From the NCBI GenBank assembly GCA_002390485.1, contig DGPO01000106.1, forward strand, positions 19,061-52,208: a stretch of DNA of 33,148 nt. Direction: 5' to 3'. The notes below the pieces were generated by a model. It saw only the letters and a list, made by a program, of their open reading frames with translations. It was not told the origin of the DNA and did no database searches. This document shows, piece after piece, positions 17,033-25,565 of the stretch. The position numbers were made by a program, and so were the translations under genes. Origin of the DNA: Halieaceae bacterium UBA4438 (GTDB taxonomy: Bacteria; Pseudomonadota; Gammaproteobacteria; Pseudomonadales; Halieaceae). Position 1 is the first letter of the stretch. Every line of letters begins with the position of its first letter.

Positions 17033-18127
17033 ATGGCGACGGATGATCAGTTAGCCGACATTCGAACGGATATCGATTCAATAGATCAGCAATTACTCGA
17101 GTTGATCAACGCGAGAGCGGAGTGCGCGCGTCGTGTAGCACAAATTAAGTTGGCGGCGAGCCAAGACGGTGATGCGCTATTTTATCGTCCAGAGCGTGAG
17201 GCTCAGATTTTGAGGGCCATTCAAGAGCGCAATCCTGGGCCCCTCTCTGCGGATCAGGCGGCGCGGATTTTTCGTGAAATCATGTCGAGTTGCCTTGCTT
17301 TGGAGCGCCCGCTGACTGTGGGGTTCCTGGGCCCCGTAGGCACCTATTCACAAGCCGCGGCACTCAAGCACTTTGGGCAATCTGCCATTTTGGAGCCGCA
17401 GCCCACCATTCGCGACGTTTTTCGGCGAGCGGAGGACCGCGCCTGCGATATGGCCGTGGTTCCTGTAGAGAACTCAACAGAGGGCATGGTCGGTCAAACG
17501 CTCGATTGCTTTCTCGAATCATCCTTACAAATTATCGGTGAGGTTGAGCTTCCTGTTGTTCACCATTTAATCGCGTCTGCCGGTCAAAGTATGTCAGATA
17601 TTCGGGCCGTCTGCGGGCACGAGCAGGCGTTGGGCCAATGCAGAGATTGGCTCGATTCAAATTTACCGGGAATTCCCAGAGACGTGTGCCGCAGTAATGG
17701 TGAAGCGGCTCAGCGTGCGCAGAGTGAGCCCGGTATTGCTGCAATCGCTGGGGATCTGGCGGTTGAGAATTACGGTTTGGCCAAGCTCGCTGAAGCGATT
17801 CAGGATATTGCCCACAACACCACACGTTTCTTCGTCGTTGGAAGAGAGATGGTCCCTGCAAGTGGTGCAGATAAGTCGTCAATTCTCATTGCCAGTCGCA
17901 ACCGGCCTGGAGCACTTTTAAATTTGCTTCGACCGTTTGAGGAGCGCGGCATCAGCCTCACTCGAATCGATTCGAGGCCCTCTAAGACGGAAAAGTGGAC
18001 CTATATGTTCTTTATCGAGTTCGAGGGGCATTACTCGGACGCTGTAGTGCGAGAAGTGATGTCGGCGCTTGAAGAAAACTCCATCTTACTCAAGCCACTG
18101 GGCTCTTACCCAAAAGCACCGATCTGA
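17033..18127 (+). CDS. pheA: Bifunctional chorismate mutase / prephenate dehydratase (P-protein) PheA
   Basis: This 364-residue fusion carries two activities that take chorismate to phenylpyruvate, plus a regulatory domain. Residues about 5-95 are an AroQ-type chorismate mutase (IRTDIDSIDQQLLELINARA, then YRPEREAQIL). Residues about 97-270 are the prephenate dehydratase (VGFLGPVGTYSQAAALKHFG, VPVENSTEGMV, and the catalytic TRF in HNTTRFFVVG). Residues about 285-360 are an ACT domain (RPGALLNLLRPFEERGISLT, with RIDSRPSK equivalent to the ESRP phenylalanine-binding motif). Feedback inhibition by phenylalanine is therefore likely. Its stop shares one base with the ATG of tyrA (TGATG). Confidence 0.97.
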   Translation: MATDDQLADIRTDIDSIDQQLLELINARAECARRVAQIKLAASQDGDALFYRPEREAQILRAIQERNPGPLSADQAARIFREIMSSCLALERPLTVGFLGPVGTYSQAAALKHFGQSAILEPQPTIRDVFRRAEDRACDMAVVPVENSTEGMVGQTLDCFLESSLQIIGEVELPVVHHLIASAGQSMSDIRAVCGHEQALGQCRDWLDSNLPGIPRDVCRSNGEAAQRAQSEPGIAAIAGDLAVENYGLAKLAEAIQDIAHNTTRFFVVGREMVPASGADKSSILIASRNRPGALLNLLRPFEERGISLTRIDSRPSKTEKWTYMFFIEFEGHYSDAVVREVMSALEENSILLKPLGSYPKAPI

Positions 18128-19035
18128 TGACGCAATTTCAAGCGAGAACGGTTGCCTTCATTGGACTAGGCCTTATATCTGGGTCTCTGGCGCGCGCACT
18201 GCGTGGCAGTACCTGGCGCGGTAAGCTGATTGCCTGGGGGCCACGTGAGGCGAGTTTGAAGCGCGGTAGAGCATTGGGGGTTGTGGATGATTACTCCCTC
18301 GCGCTTGACGAGGTGATTGAGCAGGCAGACGTCATCGTTGTGGGTGCGCCGCCTGCAGCGACCGCTTCAGTTCTGCGCGACATCATGGGCACGCTTGCGG
18401 TGACGACGCATCAGCCCATTATTACGGACCTGGCCAGTATTAAGGGTTATGTGGTTGATTCTGTGCCTTACGATTACCCACATTTCGTACCCGGACACCC
18501 CATAGCCGGCTCAGAGCACAGCGGTGTTGAACATTCAGATGCAGGTTTATTCACCGGCCGGGAAGTGATCCTCACACCACTGCCTCATACCGCAGCCGCG
18601 GCCGTGGCGCAGGTCGAGGCGATGTGGGCGTTAACGGGGGCGTACATCCGAGCGATGGACGTACCGCAACACGACGCGCTATTGGCGGCCAGTTCTCACA
18701 TGCCCCATGTTGTCGCTTACGCTTTGACCCGGGCGCTTGAGCGAGATGCTTCCGACCCGATGATTCATGGTGGTGGCGCACTCCGTGATATGACGCGTAT
18801 TGCAGGGTCAGACCCTCGAATGTGGACTGATATAGCGGTGACGAACCGACAAGCGCTGCTGGCGGCAATTGATCAGTTTGAGGCTGAGATGACGATGCTC
18901 CGTGAGCTGGTCGATCTAAAAGACGCGCAGGCGCTGGAAGAGTATTTCTCGATTTGTCGTGCGCATCGACGCGACCACGACGGTATTTTAAATCCTATTT
19001 CTGAGACGGCAGCCAAGGAGAATCATGAAGTTTAA
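18127..19035 (+). CDS. tyrA: Prephenate (or arogenate) dehydrogenase, monofunctional TyrA
   Basis: This 302-residue NAD(P)-dependent enzyme of tyrosine synthesis begins with a Rossmann motif VAFIGLGLISGSLARAL (GxGxxS type). It then has ADVIVVGAPPAAT near residue 70, ITDLASIKG near 98 and GHPIAGSEHSG near 120. The all-helical dimerisation half contains HDALLAASSHMPHVVAYAL and RIAGSDPRMW. It has no chorismate mutase domain and is not fused to AroA, although in many pseudomonads the two form a single protein. Its 3' end overlaps aroA by 11 nt in a different frame. Preference for prephenate or arogenate, and for NAD or NADP, cannot be read from the sequence. No hisC-type aminotransferase gene lies between pheA and tyrA. 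Confidence 0.93.
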   Translation: MTQFQARTVAFIGLGLISGSLARALRGSTWRGKLIAWGPREASLKRGRALGVVDDYSLALDEVIEQADVIVVGAPPAATASVLRDIMGTLAVTTHQPIITDLASIKGYVVDSVPYDYPHFVPGHPIAGSEHSGVEHSDAGLFTGREVILTPLPHTAAAAVAQVEAMWALTGAYIRAMDVPQHDALLAASSHMPHVVAYALTRALERDASDPMIHGGGALRDMTRIAGSDPRMWTDIAVTNRQALLAAIDQFEAEMTMLRELVDLKDAQALEEYFSICRAHRRDHDGILNPISETAAKENHEV

Positions 19036-20323
19036 AGTCGAGTCTGGAGGCTCGCTACAGGGCGCTATTCGAGTGCCGGGTGACAAGTCCATGTCCCACC
19101 GAACGGTAATGCTGGGTGCGCTGGCAGAGGGCACGACTATTGCCACTGGCTTTTTAGAGGGGCATGACGCGCTGTGTACGGTTCAGGCATTTAAAGACAT
19201 GGGTGTGACGGTACGCGGTCCCCAAAACGGTCGTATTGAGATTGACGGCGTGGGTATGCAGGGGCTGCAAAAACCCGACAATGTGCTTGATATGGGTAAT
19301 TCAGGTACGAGCATCCGTTTGCTTAGCGGCTTGCTCGCCGCTCAGCGTTTTGACTCAACCATGACCGGTGATATTTCCCTGCAAAAGCGACCAATGGGGC
19401 GCGTGACTGACCCGCTGAAACTCATGGGCGCTGCAATTGGCAGTGAAGATGGACGGCCTCCGCTTGTTATTAAAGGGGGGCAGACGCTCAACGGTATTCA
19501 CTACGAGATGCCCGTGGCCAGTGCGCAAGTAAAGTCCTGCGTCCTGCTGGCGGGCTTGTTTGCTGAAGGTCGGACCTCGGTGACGGAACCTGCACCAACC
19601 CGTGATCATACTGAGCGAATGTTGCGCGGTTTCGGTTATGACGTTGAACGTGAAAATGACGTGATCAGCGTACAGGGCGGGGGACGTCTTACGGCTGCGA
19701 CATTCGATATTCCCGCGGACATCTCGTCTGCTGCGTTTTTCCTTGTTGCCGCCTCGATCGCACCGGGCTCTGACCTCACGCTAGAGCACGTGGGTATGAA
19801 TCCCACTCGATCGGGTGTTATCACTATTTTAACGCTCATGGGTGCCGACATTGAGGTGCTTAATGAGCGAGAGGTTGGAGGAGAGCCGGTGGCGGACCTT
19901 CGGGTAAGGTCCTCAGCCTTGGTGGGGATAGAGATTCCAGAAGACCTCGTCCCACTGGCTATCGACGAATTTCCTGTCTTGTTCGTTGCCGCCGCCTGCG
20001 CAACGGGTCGAACGGTGCTGTGTGGTGCTGAAGAGCTGCGCGTTAAAGAAAGTGATCGGATTGCGTCAATGGCCGACGGCTTGTCGCGGTTAGGCATCGA
20101 AAATGAGGTGCTTGATGATGGCATTGTCATTGTGGGCGGATCACTCAAGGGCGGTGAAGTCGATACCTACAACGACCACCGAATTGCCATGTCGTTTGCT
20201 GTTGCGGCACTCCGAGCCTCCGGCACTATTTATATTAATGACTGCGACCACGTTGCCACCTCATTTCCAGGATTTGCGGAGTTGGCCGCAGGTGTTGGTC
20301 TAAAAGTGTCGGTTGAGAGCTGA
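19025..20323 (+). CDS. aroA: 3-phosphoshikimate 1-carboxyvinyltransferase (EPSP synthase) AroA
   Basis: AroA joins PEP to shikimate 3-phosphate, the sixth shikimate-pathway step and the glyphosate target. The 432-residue protein shows VPGDKSMSHRTVMLGALAEG at the N terminus, MGNSGTSIRLLSGLLAAQ near residue 90, LQKRPMGRVTDPL near 120, ASAQVKSCVLLAGL near 165, ELRVKESDRI near 340 and NDHRIAMSFAVAALR near 380. The overall motif pattern resembles the class II-like bacterial enzymes, but the residue after GNS is Gly, the glyphosate-sensitive type, rather than the Ala of CP4. The ATG has AAGGAG a few bases upstream, inside tyrA. cmk follows after 6 nt. Confidence 0.97.
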   Translation: MKFKVESGGSLQGAIRVPGDKSMSHRTVMLGALAEGTTIATGFLEGHDALCTVQAFKDMGVTVRGPQNGRIEIDGVGMQGLQKPDNVLDMGNSGTSIRLLSGLLAAQRFDSTMTGDISLQKRPMGRVTDPLKLMGAAIGSEDGRPPLVIKGGQTLNGIHYEMPVASAQVKSCVLLAGLFAEGRTSVTEPAPTRDHTERMLRGFGYDVERENDVISVQGGGRLTAATFDIPADISSAAFFLVAASIAPGSDLTLEHVGMNPTRSGVITILTLMGADIEVLNEREVGGEPVADLRVRSSALVGIEIPEDLVPLAIDEFPVLFVAAACATGRTVLCGAEELRVKESDRIASMADGLSRLGIENEVLDDGIVIVGGSLKGGEVDTYNDHRIAMSFAVAALRASGTIYINDCDHVATSFPGFAELAAGVGLKVSVES

Positions 20324-20329
20324 CGGCTT

Positions 20330-21013
20330 ATGATTCCGGTGATCTGCGTTGATGGTCCAAGTGGCTCGGGTAAAGGAACGTTGTCGCAGCGCCTCTCGGA
20401 GGCGCTCGGGTTCAAGCTCTTGGACAGTGGTGCACTCTATCGAGTGGTCGGTTTCGCGGCGTCGCAGCAGGGCGTGGCTTGGGATGATGAGCCCGCTGTG
20501 GCGGCCGTTGCGCGCTCACTCAATGTTGAGTTTATCGCTTCAAACTTAGGCGTGCGGGTGCTCTATTTAGGCTCTGACGTGACCGACGAAGTGCGATCGG
20601 TCCAGGGCGCAGAAGGCGCCTCGGCGGTCGCGGCGCTGCCGTCTGTTAGAGACGCATTATTGTCGCGTCAACGCGAATTAGCAGTGGCTCCAGGTCTTGT
20701 GGCTGATGGTCGAGACATGGGTACCGTCGTTTTCCCTGCGGCGGGGCTGAAAATATTCTTAGAGGCCTCCGCACTCGCGCGCGCGCAAAGACGACAAAGC
20801 CAGTTGCAGCTGCAAGATGAGGATGTTAGTCTGCCGCGCCTTTTGGAGGCCATAGAAGCTCGCGATACCCGCGACCGAACACGGTCAGTATCGCCACTTG
20901 TGCCAGCGCAGGACGCCGTCGTTGTCGACAGTACCGACATGACAGCGGACGCTGTGTTTGACCGAGTGATGTCTTTGGTGGCCAAAAAAGGAATTGTGCA
21001 CTGCGACGATTAA
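20330..21013 (+). CDS. cmk: Cytidylate kinase
   Basis: Cmk phosphorylates CMP and dCMP with ATP. The 227-residue protein begins [20 protein letters not shown] with the P-loop GPSGSGKGT at about 9-17. [12 protein letters not shown] follows near residue 34, [20 protein letters not shown] near 125-145, and [14 protein letters not shown] near 180-195. These are the CMP-binding and lid blocks of bacterial CMP kinases, and the length matches E. coli. It is placed between aroA and rpsA as in most gammaproteobacteria. The start is the ATG 6 nt after the aroA stop; the protein begins directly with the beta strand leading to the P-loop. Confidence 0.96.
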   Translation: MIPVICVDGPSGSGKGTLSQRLSEALGFKLLDSGALYRVVGFAASQQGVAWDDEPAVAAVARSLNVEFIASNLGVRVLYLGSDVTDEVRSVQGAEGASAVAALPSVRDALLSRQRELAVAPGLVADGRDMGTVVFPAAGLKIFLEASALARAQRRQSQLQLQDEDVSLPRLLEAIEARDTRDRTRSVSPLVPAQDAVVVDSTDMTADAVFDRVMSLVAKKGIVHCDD

Positions 21014-21107
21014 AGGCCTGACCCCTCGTGCAGTGTTTTATAAATCGACCCGGCTGGGTAGGACGGCTGGTGCTGCGAAGTTTGCAGCGATAAGACAGGT
21101 ATATTCA
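21014..21107 (+). promoter_or_regulatory. rpsA 5' leader with possible promoter and a hairpin
   Basis: These 94 nt between cmk and rpsA probably carry the control region of rpsA. A TATAAA at 21039-21044 could be a -10 box, with a poor -35 candidate CTGACC at 21018-21023 (15-nt spacer). A hairpin with arms GCTGC (21072-21076) and GCAGC (21084-21088), extendable by two inner pairs, lies just before the start. No strong Shine-Dalgarno precedes the ATG. In E. coli, rpsA has a structured leader without a good Shine-Dalgarno, and S1 represses its own translation there; similar control here is an inference. Confidence 0.35.
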
Positions 21108-22781
21108 ATGAGCGAATCATTCGCCGAGTTATTCGAAGAAAGTCTCAAGACCGTTGACATGGAACCCGGCTCGATTGTTACGGGTGTCGTTATCGACATT
21201 GATAACGAGTGGGTCACTGTTCACGCGGGTCTCAAATCTGAGGGTGTTATTCCTCGCGATCAGTTTCTCAACGCCAGTGGCGAGTGCACGCTGAACATCG
21301 GTGACGAAGTCCAGGTGGCCTTAGAAACCGTTGAGGATGGATTTGGTGAAACTAAGCTGTCGCGTGAAAAAGCGAAGCGTGCTGAAGCGTGGAAGACACT
21401 TGAAGCCGCACACGTGGCGCAAGAAGTCGTTACGGGTGTTATTAATGGCAAGGTCAAGGGCGGTTTCACCGTCGATGTCGATTCCATCCGCGCGTTCTTA
21501 CCCGGTTCACTGATCGACGTGCGTCCGATTCGCGAAACGGCGCATCTGGAAGGCAAAGAGCTCGAATTTAAGGTGATTAAGCTTGACCAGAAGCGCAACA
21601 ACGTTGTGGTATCGCGTCGAGCTGTCATGGAGGCTGCGAACAGCGCCGAGCGTGACGAGTTACTGCAAAATCTACAAGAAGGTCAGAGCGTCAAGGGCGT
21701 GGTCAAGAACCTCACTGACTACGGTGCGTTTGTTGATCTGGGTGGCGTCGATGGATTACTGCACATCACTGACATGGCATGGAAGCGAATCAAGCACCCA
21801 AGCGAAGTGGTTGAAGTGGGACAAGAGCTTGATGTGAAGGTTCTTAAGTTCGATCGCGAACGCAACCGCGTATCGCTGGGTCTTAAGCAGCTGGGCGAAG
21901 ATCCGTGGGTGGAAATTACAAATCGTTATCCAGAGGGCAGCCGCGTGAATGCGCGTATTACGAACCTCACGGACTACGGTTGTTTTGCTGAGATTGAAGA
22001 GGGCGTTGAAGGATTGGTTCACGTGTCTGAAATGGACTGGACCAACAAGAACGTACACCCGTCTAAGATCGTTCAACTCGGTGACGAAGTCGAAGTAATG
22101 GTGCTTGATATTGATCAAGAGCGTCGTCGTATTTCACTGGGTATTAAGCAGTGTCAGCAAAACCCATGGGATGCTTTCGCGGGCGAGCACGCGACGGGCG
22201 ATAAGATTTCAGGTTCAATCAAGTCGATTACTGATTTCGGTATCTTCATTGGTTTGGCTGGAAACATTGACGGCCTGGTGCATCTCAGCGACATCAGCTG
22301 GAACGAGACCGGTGAAGAAGCGGTCCGTAACTACAAGAAAGGCGATGAGATCGAGACCGTTATTTTGAGCATCGATCCTGAGCGCGAGCGTATTTCGCTC
22401 GGCATCAAGCAGCTTGAAGAAGATTCCTTCACCATTTACTTGGGAGAGTCGGACAAAGGCAGCATCGTTAACGGTGAAGTGACTGAAGTTGATGCCAAAG
22501 GCGCTGTCGTCAAACTCAACGAGGAAGTTGACGGTTACATCAAGGTGGCTGATTTGAGTCGTGAGCGCATTGAAGATGCGCGCTCAGTCTTGTCTGTGGG
22601 TGAAAAGGTCGAAGCGAAGATTATTGCCATCGACCGCAAGACTCGCTCTATCGGTCTGTCGATCAAAGCCAAAGACATGGACGATGAGAAAGAAGCGGTC
22701 CAGTCGCTCAAGCAGCAGGATAATGCAGCATCACCGGGCACTATTGGTGACCTGATTAAAGCTCAAATGAGCGATCAGTAA
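21108..22781 (+). CDS. rpsA: 30S ribosomal protein S1
   Basis: S1 binds mRNA and helps initiation on structured leaders. From the ATG at 21108 it is 557 residues, the same length as E. coli S1, and begins [20 protein letters not shown]. Six S1 domains follow in order, starting near residues 20, 105, 190, 275, 362 and 450. They have the recurring pattern G-x-V-x-x-x-x-x-x-G-A/C-F-V/A, e.g. [20 protein letters not shown] and [20 protein letters not shown]. The frame is open upstream to 20994, but that extension overlaps cmk and is not S1-like. The gene ends the gyrA-to-rpsA run and is followed 23 nt later by a strong intrinsic terminator. Confidence 0.98.
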   Translation: MSESFAELFEESLKTVDMEPGSIVTGVVIDIDNEWVTVHAGLKSEGVIPRDQFLNASGECTLNIGDEVQVALETVEDGFGETKLSREKAKRAEAWKTLEAAHVAQEVVTGVINGKVKGGFTVDVDSIRAFLPGSLIDVRPIRETAHLEGKELEFKVIKLDQKRNNVVVSRRAVMEAANSAERDELLQNLQEGQSVKGVVKNLTDYGAFVDLGGVDGLLHITDMAWKRIKHPSEVVEVGQELDVKVLKFDRERNRVSLGLKQLGEDPWVEITNRYPEGSRVNARITNLTDYGCFAEIEEGVEGLVHVSEMDWTNKNVHPSKIVQLGDEVEVMVLDIDQERRRISLGIKQCQQNPWDAFAGEHATGDKISGSIKSITDFGIFIGLAGNIDGLVHLSDISWNETGEEAVRNYKKGDEIETVILSIDPERERISLGIKQLEEDSFTIYLGESDKGSIVNGEVTEVDAKGAVVKLNEEVDGYIKVADLSRERIEDARSVLSVGEKVEAKIIAIDRKTRSIGLSIKAKDMDDEKEAVQSLKQQDNAASPGTIGDLIKAQMSDQ

Positions 22782-22804
22782 AGCGTTACTTTTGTGTGGT
22801 ACTC

Positions 22805-22832
22805 AAAAAGCCGGCATTGCCGGCTTTTTTTT
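22805..22832 (+). terminator. Intrinsic terminator after rpsA
   Basis: Six GC pairs (GCCGGC at 22810-22815 with GCCGGC at 22819-22824) enclose a 3-nt ATT loop. An A5 run precedes the stem and a T8 run follows it. The A and T runs can extend the stem, so it could also work in the reverse direction. It lies 24 nt past the rpsA stop and closes that transcript. Confidence 0.95.
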
Positions 22833-22834
22833 GG

Positions 22835-22977
22835 ATTGTAAACGAGCTCAGGGTTTATGCATGTGCCGCGAACGCCGGAAGCGATGCAGTGAAAGGGTTC
22901 GAAAAGCCAGCTTTCGGGGTGTTCTCACTAAGCCACTTGATCTTGAGGCGTTAGAGAAGTTCCTCAACAGGCTATGA
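22835..22977 (+). pseudogene. Decayed C-terminal fragment of a response-regulator receiver (REC) domain
   Basis: No intact gene is present here, but two overlapping frames read as the end of a CheY-like receiver domain. Frame one (22835-22903) gives RVYACAANAGSDAVKGFE, resembling the beta-4/alpha-4 region (usually xxIALTANA...). Frame two (from 22903) gives KASFRGVLTKPLDLEALEKF then LNRL and a stop at 22975. It includes the conserved Lys-Pro of beta-5. Restoring one A in the GAAAAG at 22901-22906 joins them into a single sensible domain end of about 46 residues. The phosphoacceptor Asp and the first 70 or so residues are absent; the fragment begins right after the rpsA terminator T-run. A TTG-started frame from 22792 runs through the terminator into frame two, but it has no start signal and is not considered a gene. 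This is most likely the relic of a deleted response regulator or hybrid kinase. Confidence 0.7.
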
Positions 22978-23026
22978 CCGCTTTTTTTTATGGATCACGC
23001 CAATAATAAAACGCATGTAAATGAGG

Positions 23027-23046
23027 CACTTGCGTCGACGCAAGTG
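23027..23046. promoter_or_regulatory. Perfect 20-bp palindrome upstream of ihfB
   Basis: CACTTGCGTC at 23027-23036 is followed directly by its exact reverse complement GACGCAAGTG at 23037-23046. It ends 33 nt before the ihfB ATG. As DNA it could be an operator for a dimeric regulator. As RNA it would fold to an 8-bp hairpin with a UCGA tetraloop in the ihfB leader. No T-run follows, so it is not an intrinsic terminator. Which role applies is unknown. Confidence 0.6.
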
Positions 23047-23079
23047 TAAAGCGACAATGTTCGCCAGAGGTGGGGATAC

Positions 23080-23376
23080 ATGACACGTAGCGAACTCATA
23101 GAACTCATGGCGTCACAACAAAATCAACTGACAACGAAGGACGTCGAGTTGGCGGTGAAGTTGATGATCGATCATATGGCGGAATCACTCACGTCAGGTG
23201 AACGTATCGAGATTCGAGGGTTCGGCAGTTTCTCGCTGCACTACAGAGAGGCGCGGCAAGGCAGAAACCCAAAAACAGGTGACGCTGTCGAACTTGAGGG
23301 CAAATATGTGCCTCACTTTAAGCCGGGTAAAGACCTGAGGGAACGTGTGAATCGTTCAATCAAGGCGGTATTTTAA
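23080..23376 (+). CDS. ihfB: Integration host factor subunit beta
   Basis: IHF-beta pairs with IHF-alpha to bind and sharply bend DNA. The 98-residue protein begins [20 protein letters not shown] and has the DNA-binding arm region [19 protein letters not shown] followed by [20 protein letters not shown] and [11 protein letters not shown]. The RGFGSF and GRNPKTG blocks are the IHF/HU family hallmark, and the Tyr in SLHYREAR suits IHF-beta. The ATG has GGGG about 6 nt upstream. It follows rpsA at a distance, with the receiver relic and the palindrome between, and shares one base of its stop with the lapA ATG (TAATG). Confidence 0.97.
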   Translation: MTRSELIELMASQQNQLTTKDVELAVKLMIDHMAESLTSGERIEIRGFGSFSLHYREARQGRNPKTGDAVELEGKYVPHFKPGKDLRERVNRSIKAVF

Positions 23377-23669
23377 TGCTCCGATGGCTACGTGCCGCCC
23401 TCATACTCGCAATGCTCTCCCTGTCTATTTTCTTAGGTGCGGTATTTGCCACTCAAAATACAGAGGCGGTACCCTTGATCTTGGGAACCATTCGCTTACC
23501 CGAGCAGTCGGTGGCCGTTTGGTTGCTGAGTTTTCTTATAGTCGGTGTGTTGCTTGGTCAACTGATTAGCTCAATGTTACTGCTGCAGCAGCGCGGTTCG
23601 TTGGCGGTGCTTAAGCGCGAAAATACAAAACTGAAGCGGCGTATTGAACAGGCATCAGCCGATGGCTGA
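23376..23669 (+). CDS. lapA: LapA (YciS) inner-membrane LPS assembly protein
   Basis: This 97-residue protein has two membrane segments (RAALILAMLSLSIFLGAVFA and VAVWLLSFLIVGVLLGQLIS) and a basic coiled C-terminal end (LAVLKRENTKLKRRIEQASA). ATQNTEAVPLILG between the helices is the typical LapA/DUF1049 motif. In E. coli LapA works with LapB in the control of lipopolysaccharide synthesis. The gene overlaps ihfB by one base and lapB by 8 nt, giving the standard lapA-lapB-pyrF order. The identification rests on the fold pattern plus the clear lapB and pyrF neighbours. Confidence 0.93.
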   Translation: MLRWLRAALILAMLSLSIFLGAVFATQNTEAVPLILGTIRLPEQSVAVWLLSFLIVGVLLGQLISSMLLLQQRGSLAVLKRENTKLKRRIEQASADG

Positions 23670-24840
23670 GCCCAGCACGCTACTTCTTGGGTTGTTGTTT
23701 TTGGCCGTGGCAGCAGGGTGGGTTTTGGGGCGTGGTGCTTCAAGTCGCGACGCCGCTGACGAGCAGACCCCGCCTTCGCAATATTACCTTGGTCTAAATT
23801 TTCTGCTGGACGGTGAGCAAGAGTCCGCCTTGAAAGCCTTCAGTGAAGCGCTGGCTGTTAATGCCGAAACGTTTGAGACGCATATTACGTTTGGGAGCCT
23901 ACTGAGAAAGCGTGGCGAGGTAGACAACGCGATAAAAATTCACCAATCCTTGCTGTCACGCACTCGCCTGCCGGACGTTCAAAAAAATCAAGCGCACCTT
24001 GAGCTTGCCAAAGATTTTATTGTCGCAGGCCTGTTAGATCGGGCTGAGCAATTGCTGAAAGATTTGATTGAGCTGTCGGAAGACCACGAGGCCGATGCGA
24101 AGACGCTGTTAATCGATGTGTGTGAAGCCAGTCGCGACTGGTCGCAAGCGCGTCTTCTTGCGGAATCGCAGTTGACGCAAACAGTGTCGCAACCGGAGCC
24201 GGCTGCCAAACTCAAGGCAGGAAAGATCAGAGAAAAGCTCAGTCACTATTGCTGTGAAGATGCGGAAGACCATGAGCTAAAAAACGATGCGCAGGGTGCA
24301 CGTGCGCTCGCGCAAGAAGCCTTGAAGTGGAATGAGGACGGGGTTTGGCCACAAATTATTTTGGCGCGCTTAGACCAGCAAGAAGGACAGCCGGCGCGCG
24401 CTTACGACCGATTAGCTGCTGCGGCAGAGCTGTTGCCCGAGCGCTTTCCCGAGCTGGTTAATGAGCTGATCAGTCTCAGTACTGTGCTCGATCGGCACAA
24501 TGGTTTTACGTCGTTAGTTGAGCGACTGCTAAAGCGTCGAGAGGACCCGCAGATTCGCGTCATCCTGGCTGATGCGTACATTGTAAGTGGCCAAGACGCG
24601 CGTGCCCGCGATGTGATCAAGCAAGGTTTAGAGAGCAAGCCCAGCTCCCTGTTATTAGCGCGAGCACTGGCGCTTTTGGGTGATAACGTCATTGACGGTT
24701 CGCTGGTAGCAGGTGCCCATAAACTTGCAGCGCGTCAGTCGGCTTATTTGTGCGGCGTATGCGGTTTTCACGGGCCAAGTTTTTATTGGCAATGTCCCGG
24801 CTGTAAAAGTTGGGATACGCTCTATCGCCCCGTGCGATAA
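23662..24840 (+). CDS. lapB: LapB (YciM) TPR and rubredoxin-like protein controlling LPS synthesis
   Basis: LapB recruits the FtsH protease to LpxC and so sets the LPS level in E. coli. From the ATG at 23662 it is 392 residues (E. coli 389). It has one N-terminal membrane anchor ([19 protein letters not shown]) and then multiple TPR repeats beginning [20 protein letters not shown]. The C terminus is a rubredoxin-like metal site with C364, C367, C378 and C381 ([18 protein letters not shown]). The TPRs run to about residue 350. An earlier in-frame start at 23644 would add six residues and overlap lapA further; the ATG gives the expected N terminus. It overlaps the lapA end by 8 nt. Confidence 0.96.
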   Translation: MAEPSTLLLGLLFLAVAAGWVLGRGASSRDAADEQTPPSQYYLGLNFLLDGEQESALKAFSEALAVNAETFETHITFGSLLRKRGEVDNAIKIHQSLLSRTRLPDVQKNQAHLELAKDFIVAGLLDRAEQLLKDLIELSEDHEADAKTLLIDVCEASRDWSQARLLAESQLTQTVSQPEPAAKLKAGKIREKLSHYCCEDAEDHELKNDAQGARALAQEALKWNEDGVWPQIILARLDQQEGQPARAYDRLAAAAELLPERFPELVNELISLSTVLDRHNGFTSLVERLLKRREDPQIRVILADAYIVSGQDARARDVIKQGLESKPSSLLLARALALLGDNVIDGSLVAGAHKLAARQSAYLCGVCGFHGPSFYWQCPGCKSWDTLYRPVR

Positions 24841-24841
24841 T
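24833..24841 (+). promoter_or_regulatory. Possible extended -10 promoter for pyrF
   Basis: The stretch TGCGATAAT at the lapB stop matches an extended -10 box (TG, one base, then GATAAT with 5 of 6 consensus positions). A partial -35, TTGGGA at 24810-24815, is 20 nt upstream, longer than ideal. Transcription would begin near 24848, leaving a leader of about 28 nt before the pyrF ATG. pyrF may equally be read from the lapAB transcript. Confidence 0.28.
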
Positions 24842-24875
24842 ACGCCTTCTACTTTTTGGTCCCAGGAAGAATCCT

Positions 24876-25565
24876 ATGCAAAGCCCGCTGATTGTCGCCC
24901 TTGATTTTTCGTCATTGGAGCAGGCTTTGACGTGCGCGCGCGCACTGGACCCGCGCAAGGTGCGCCTTAAAGTCGGGAAGCAACTCTTTACGAGTGAAGG
25001 TCCTCGGATTTTGGATGAATTGCATGGACTTGGCTTTGAGGTCTTTTTGGACCTTAAGTTTCATGACATTCCAAACACGGTTGCCGGCGCCGTATCAGCG
25101 GCCGCAGCGTTGGGTGTCTGGATGGTGAATGTGCACGCCTCGGGTGGACGTCGCATGATGGAGGCCGCTGCTGACGCGGTCGCACGAAGTGGTCAAGCCA
25201 CGCAATTGATCGCGGTGACCGTCCTGACCAGTATGGACGCGACGGATCTTGTGGAGCTGGGTATTGATGAACCACCAAATCAACGTGTTGCGCGCTTAGC
25301 GTCTCTGGCCCACTCCTGTGGACTTGCAGGCGTTGTCTGTTCCGCGCAGGAGGCACCGCTGTTACGTGCCAGTTGCGGAGATGACTTCGCCTTGGTGACG
25401 CCGGGTATTCGCCTGCCTGAGGACGCGGCGGGTGATCAACGCCGCGTGGTCACGCCCTGGGATGCTATGGAGGGAGGCTCGTCATACCTCGTTATGGGGC
25501 GGTCGATCACGGGTGCCACAGATCCTGCCCGCGTTGTTGAGGGCATTCTTAGTCGGATTGAGTAG
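24876..25565 (+). CDS. pyrF: Orotidine 5'-phosphate decarboxylase
   Basis: PyrF makes UMP from OMP, the last step of de novo pyrimidine synthesis. From the ATG at 24876 it has 229 residues. The active-site DxKxxD is D59, K61 and D64 in [17 protein letters not shown] near the start, [32 protein letters not shown] and YLVMGRSIT are the other phosphate and orotate binding blocks of the TIM barrel. AGGAAG lies 6 nt before this ATG. A farther upstream ATG at 24810 lies inside lapB and its translation is not PyrF-like. The position after lapB is the usual one. Confidence 0.97.
   Translation: MQSPLIVALDFSSLEQALTCARALDPRKVRLKVGKQLFTSEGPRILDELHGLGFEVFLDLKFHDIPNTVAGAVSAAAALGVWMVNVHASGGRRMMEAAADAVARSGQATQLIAVTVLTSMDATDLVELGIDEPPNQRVARLASLAHSCGLAGVVCSAQEAPLLRASCGDDFALVTPGIRLPEDAAGDQRRVVTPWDAMEGGSSYLVMGRSITGATDPARVVEGILSRIE

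Noticed and set aside
20994..21107. Upstream extension of rpsA overlapping cmk
   Set aside because: Starting at 21108 gives exactly the 557 residues of E. coli S1 with the conserved N terminus; the extension reads leader sequence.
22792..22977. A small 61-residue gene starting at TTG just after rpsA
   Set aside because: It would run through the terminator hairpin and has no ribosome-binding site; only its second half resembles a protein, as a frameshifted receiver-domain relic.
22985..23010. IHF binding site (ATCAC...) upstream of ihfB
   Set aside because: GATCACGCCAATAA matches the WATCAANNNNTTR consensus at too few of the key positions.
24822..24840. Terminator hairpin at the lapB stop (TATCGC/GCGATA)
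   Set aside because: The 6-bp stem is weak and the nearest T-run is about 14 nt away; the same bases fit better as an extended -10 promoter.
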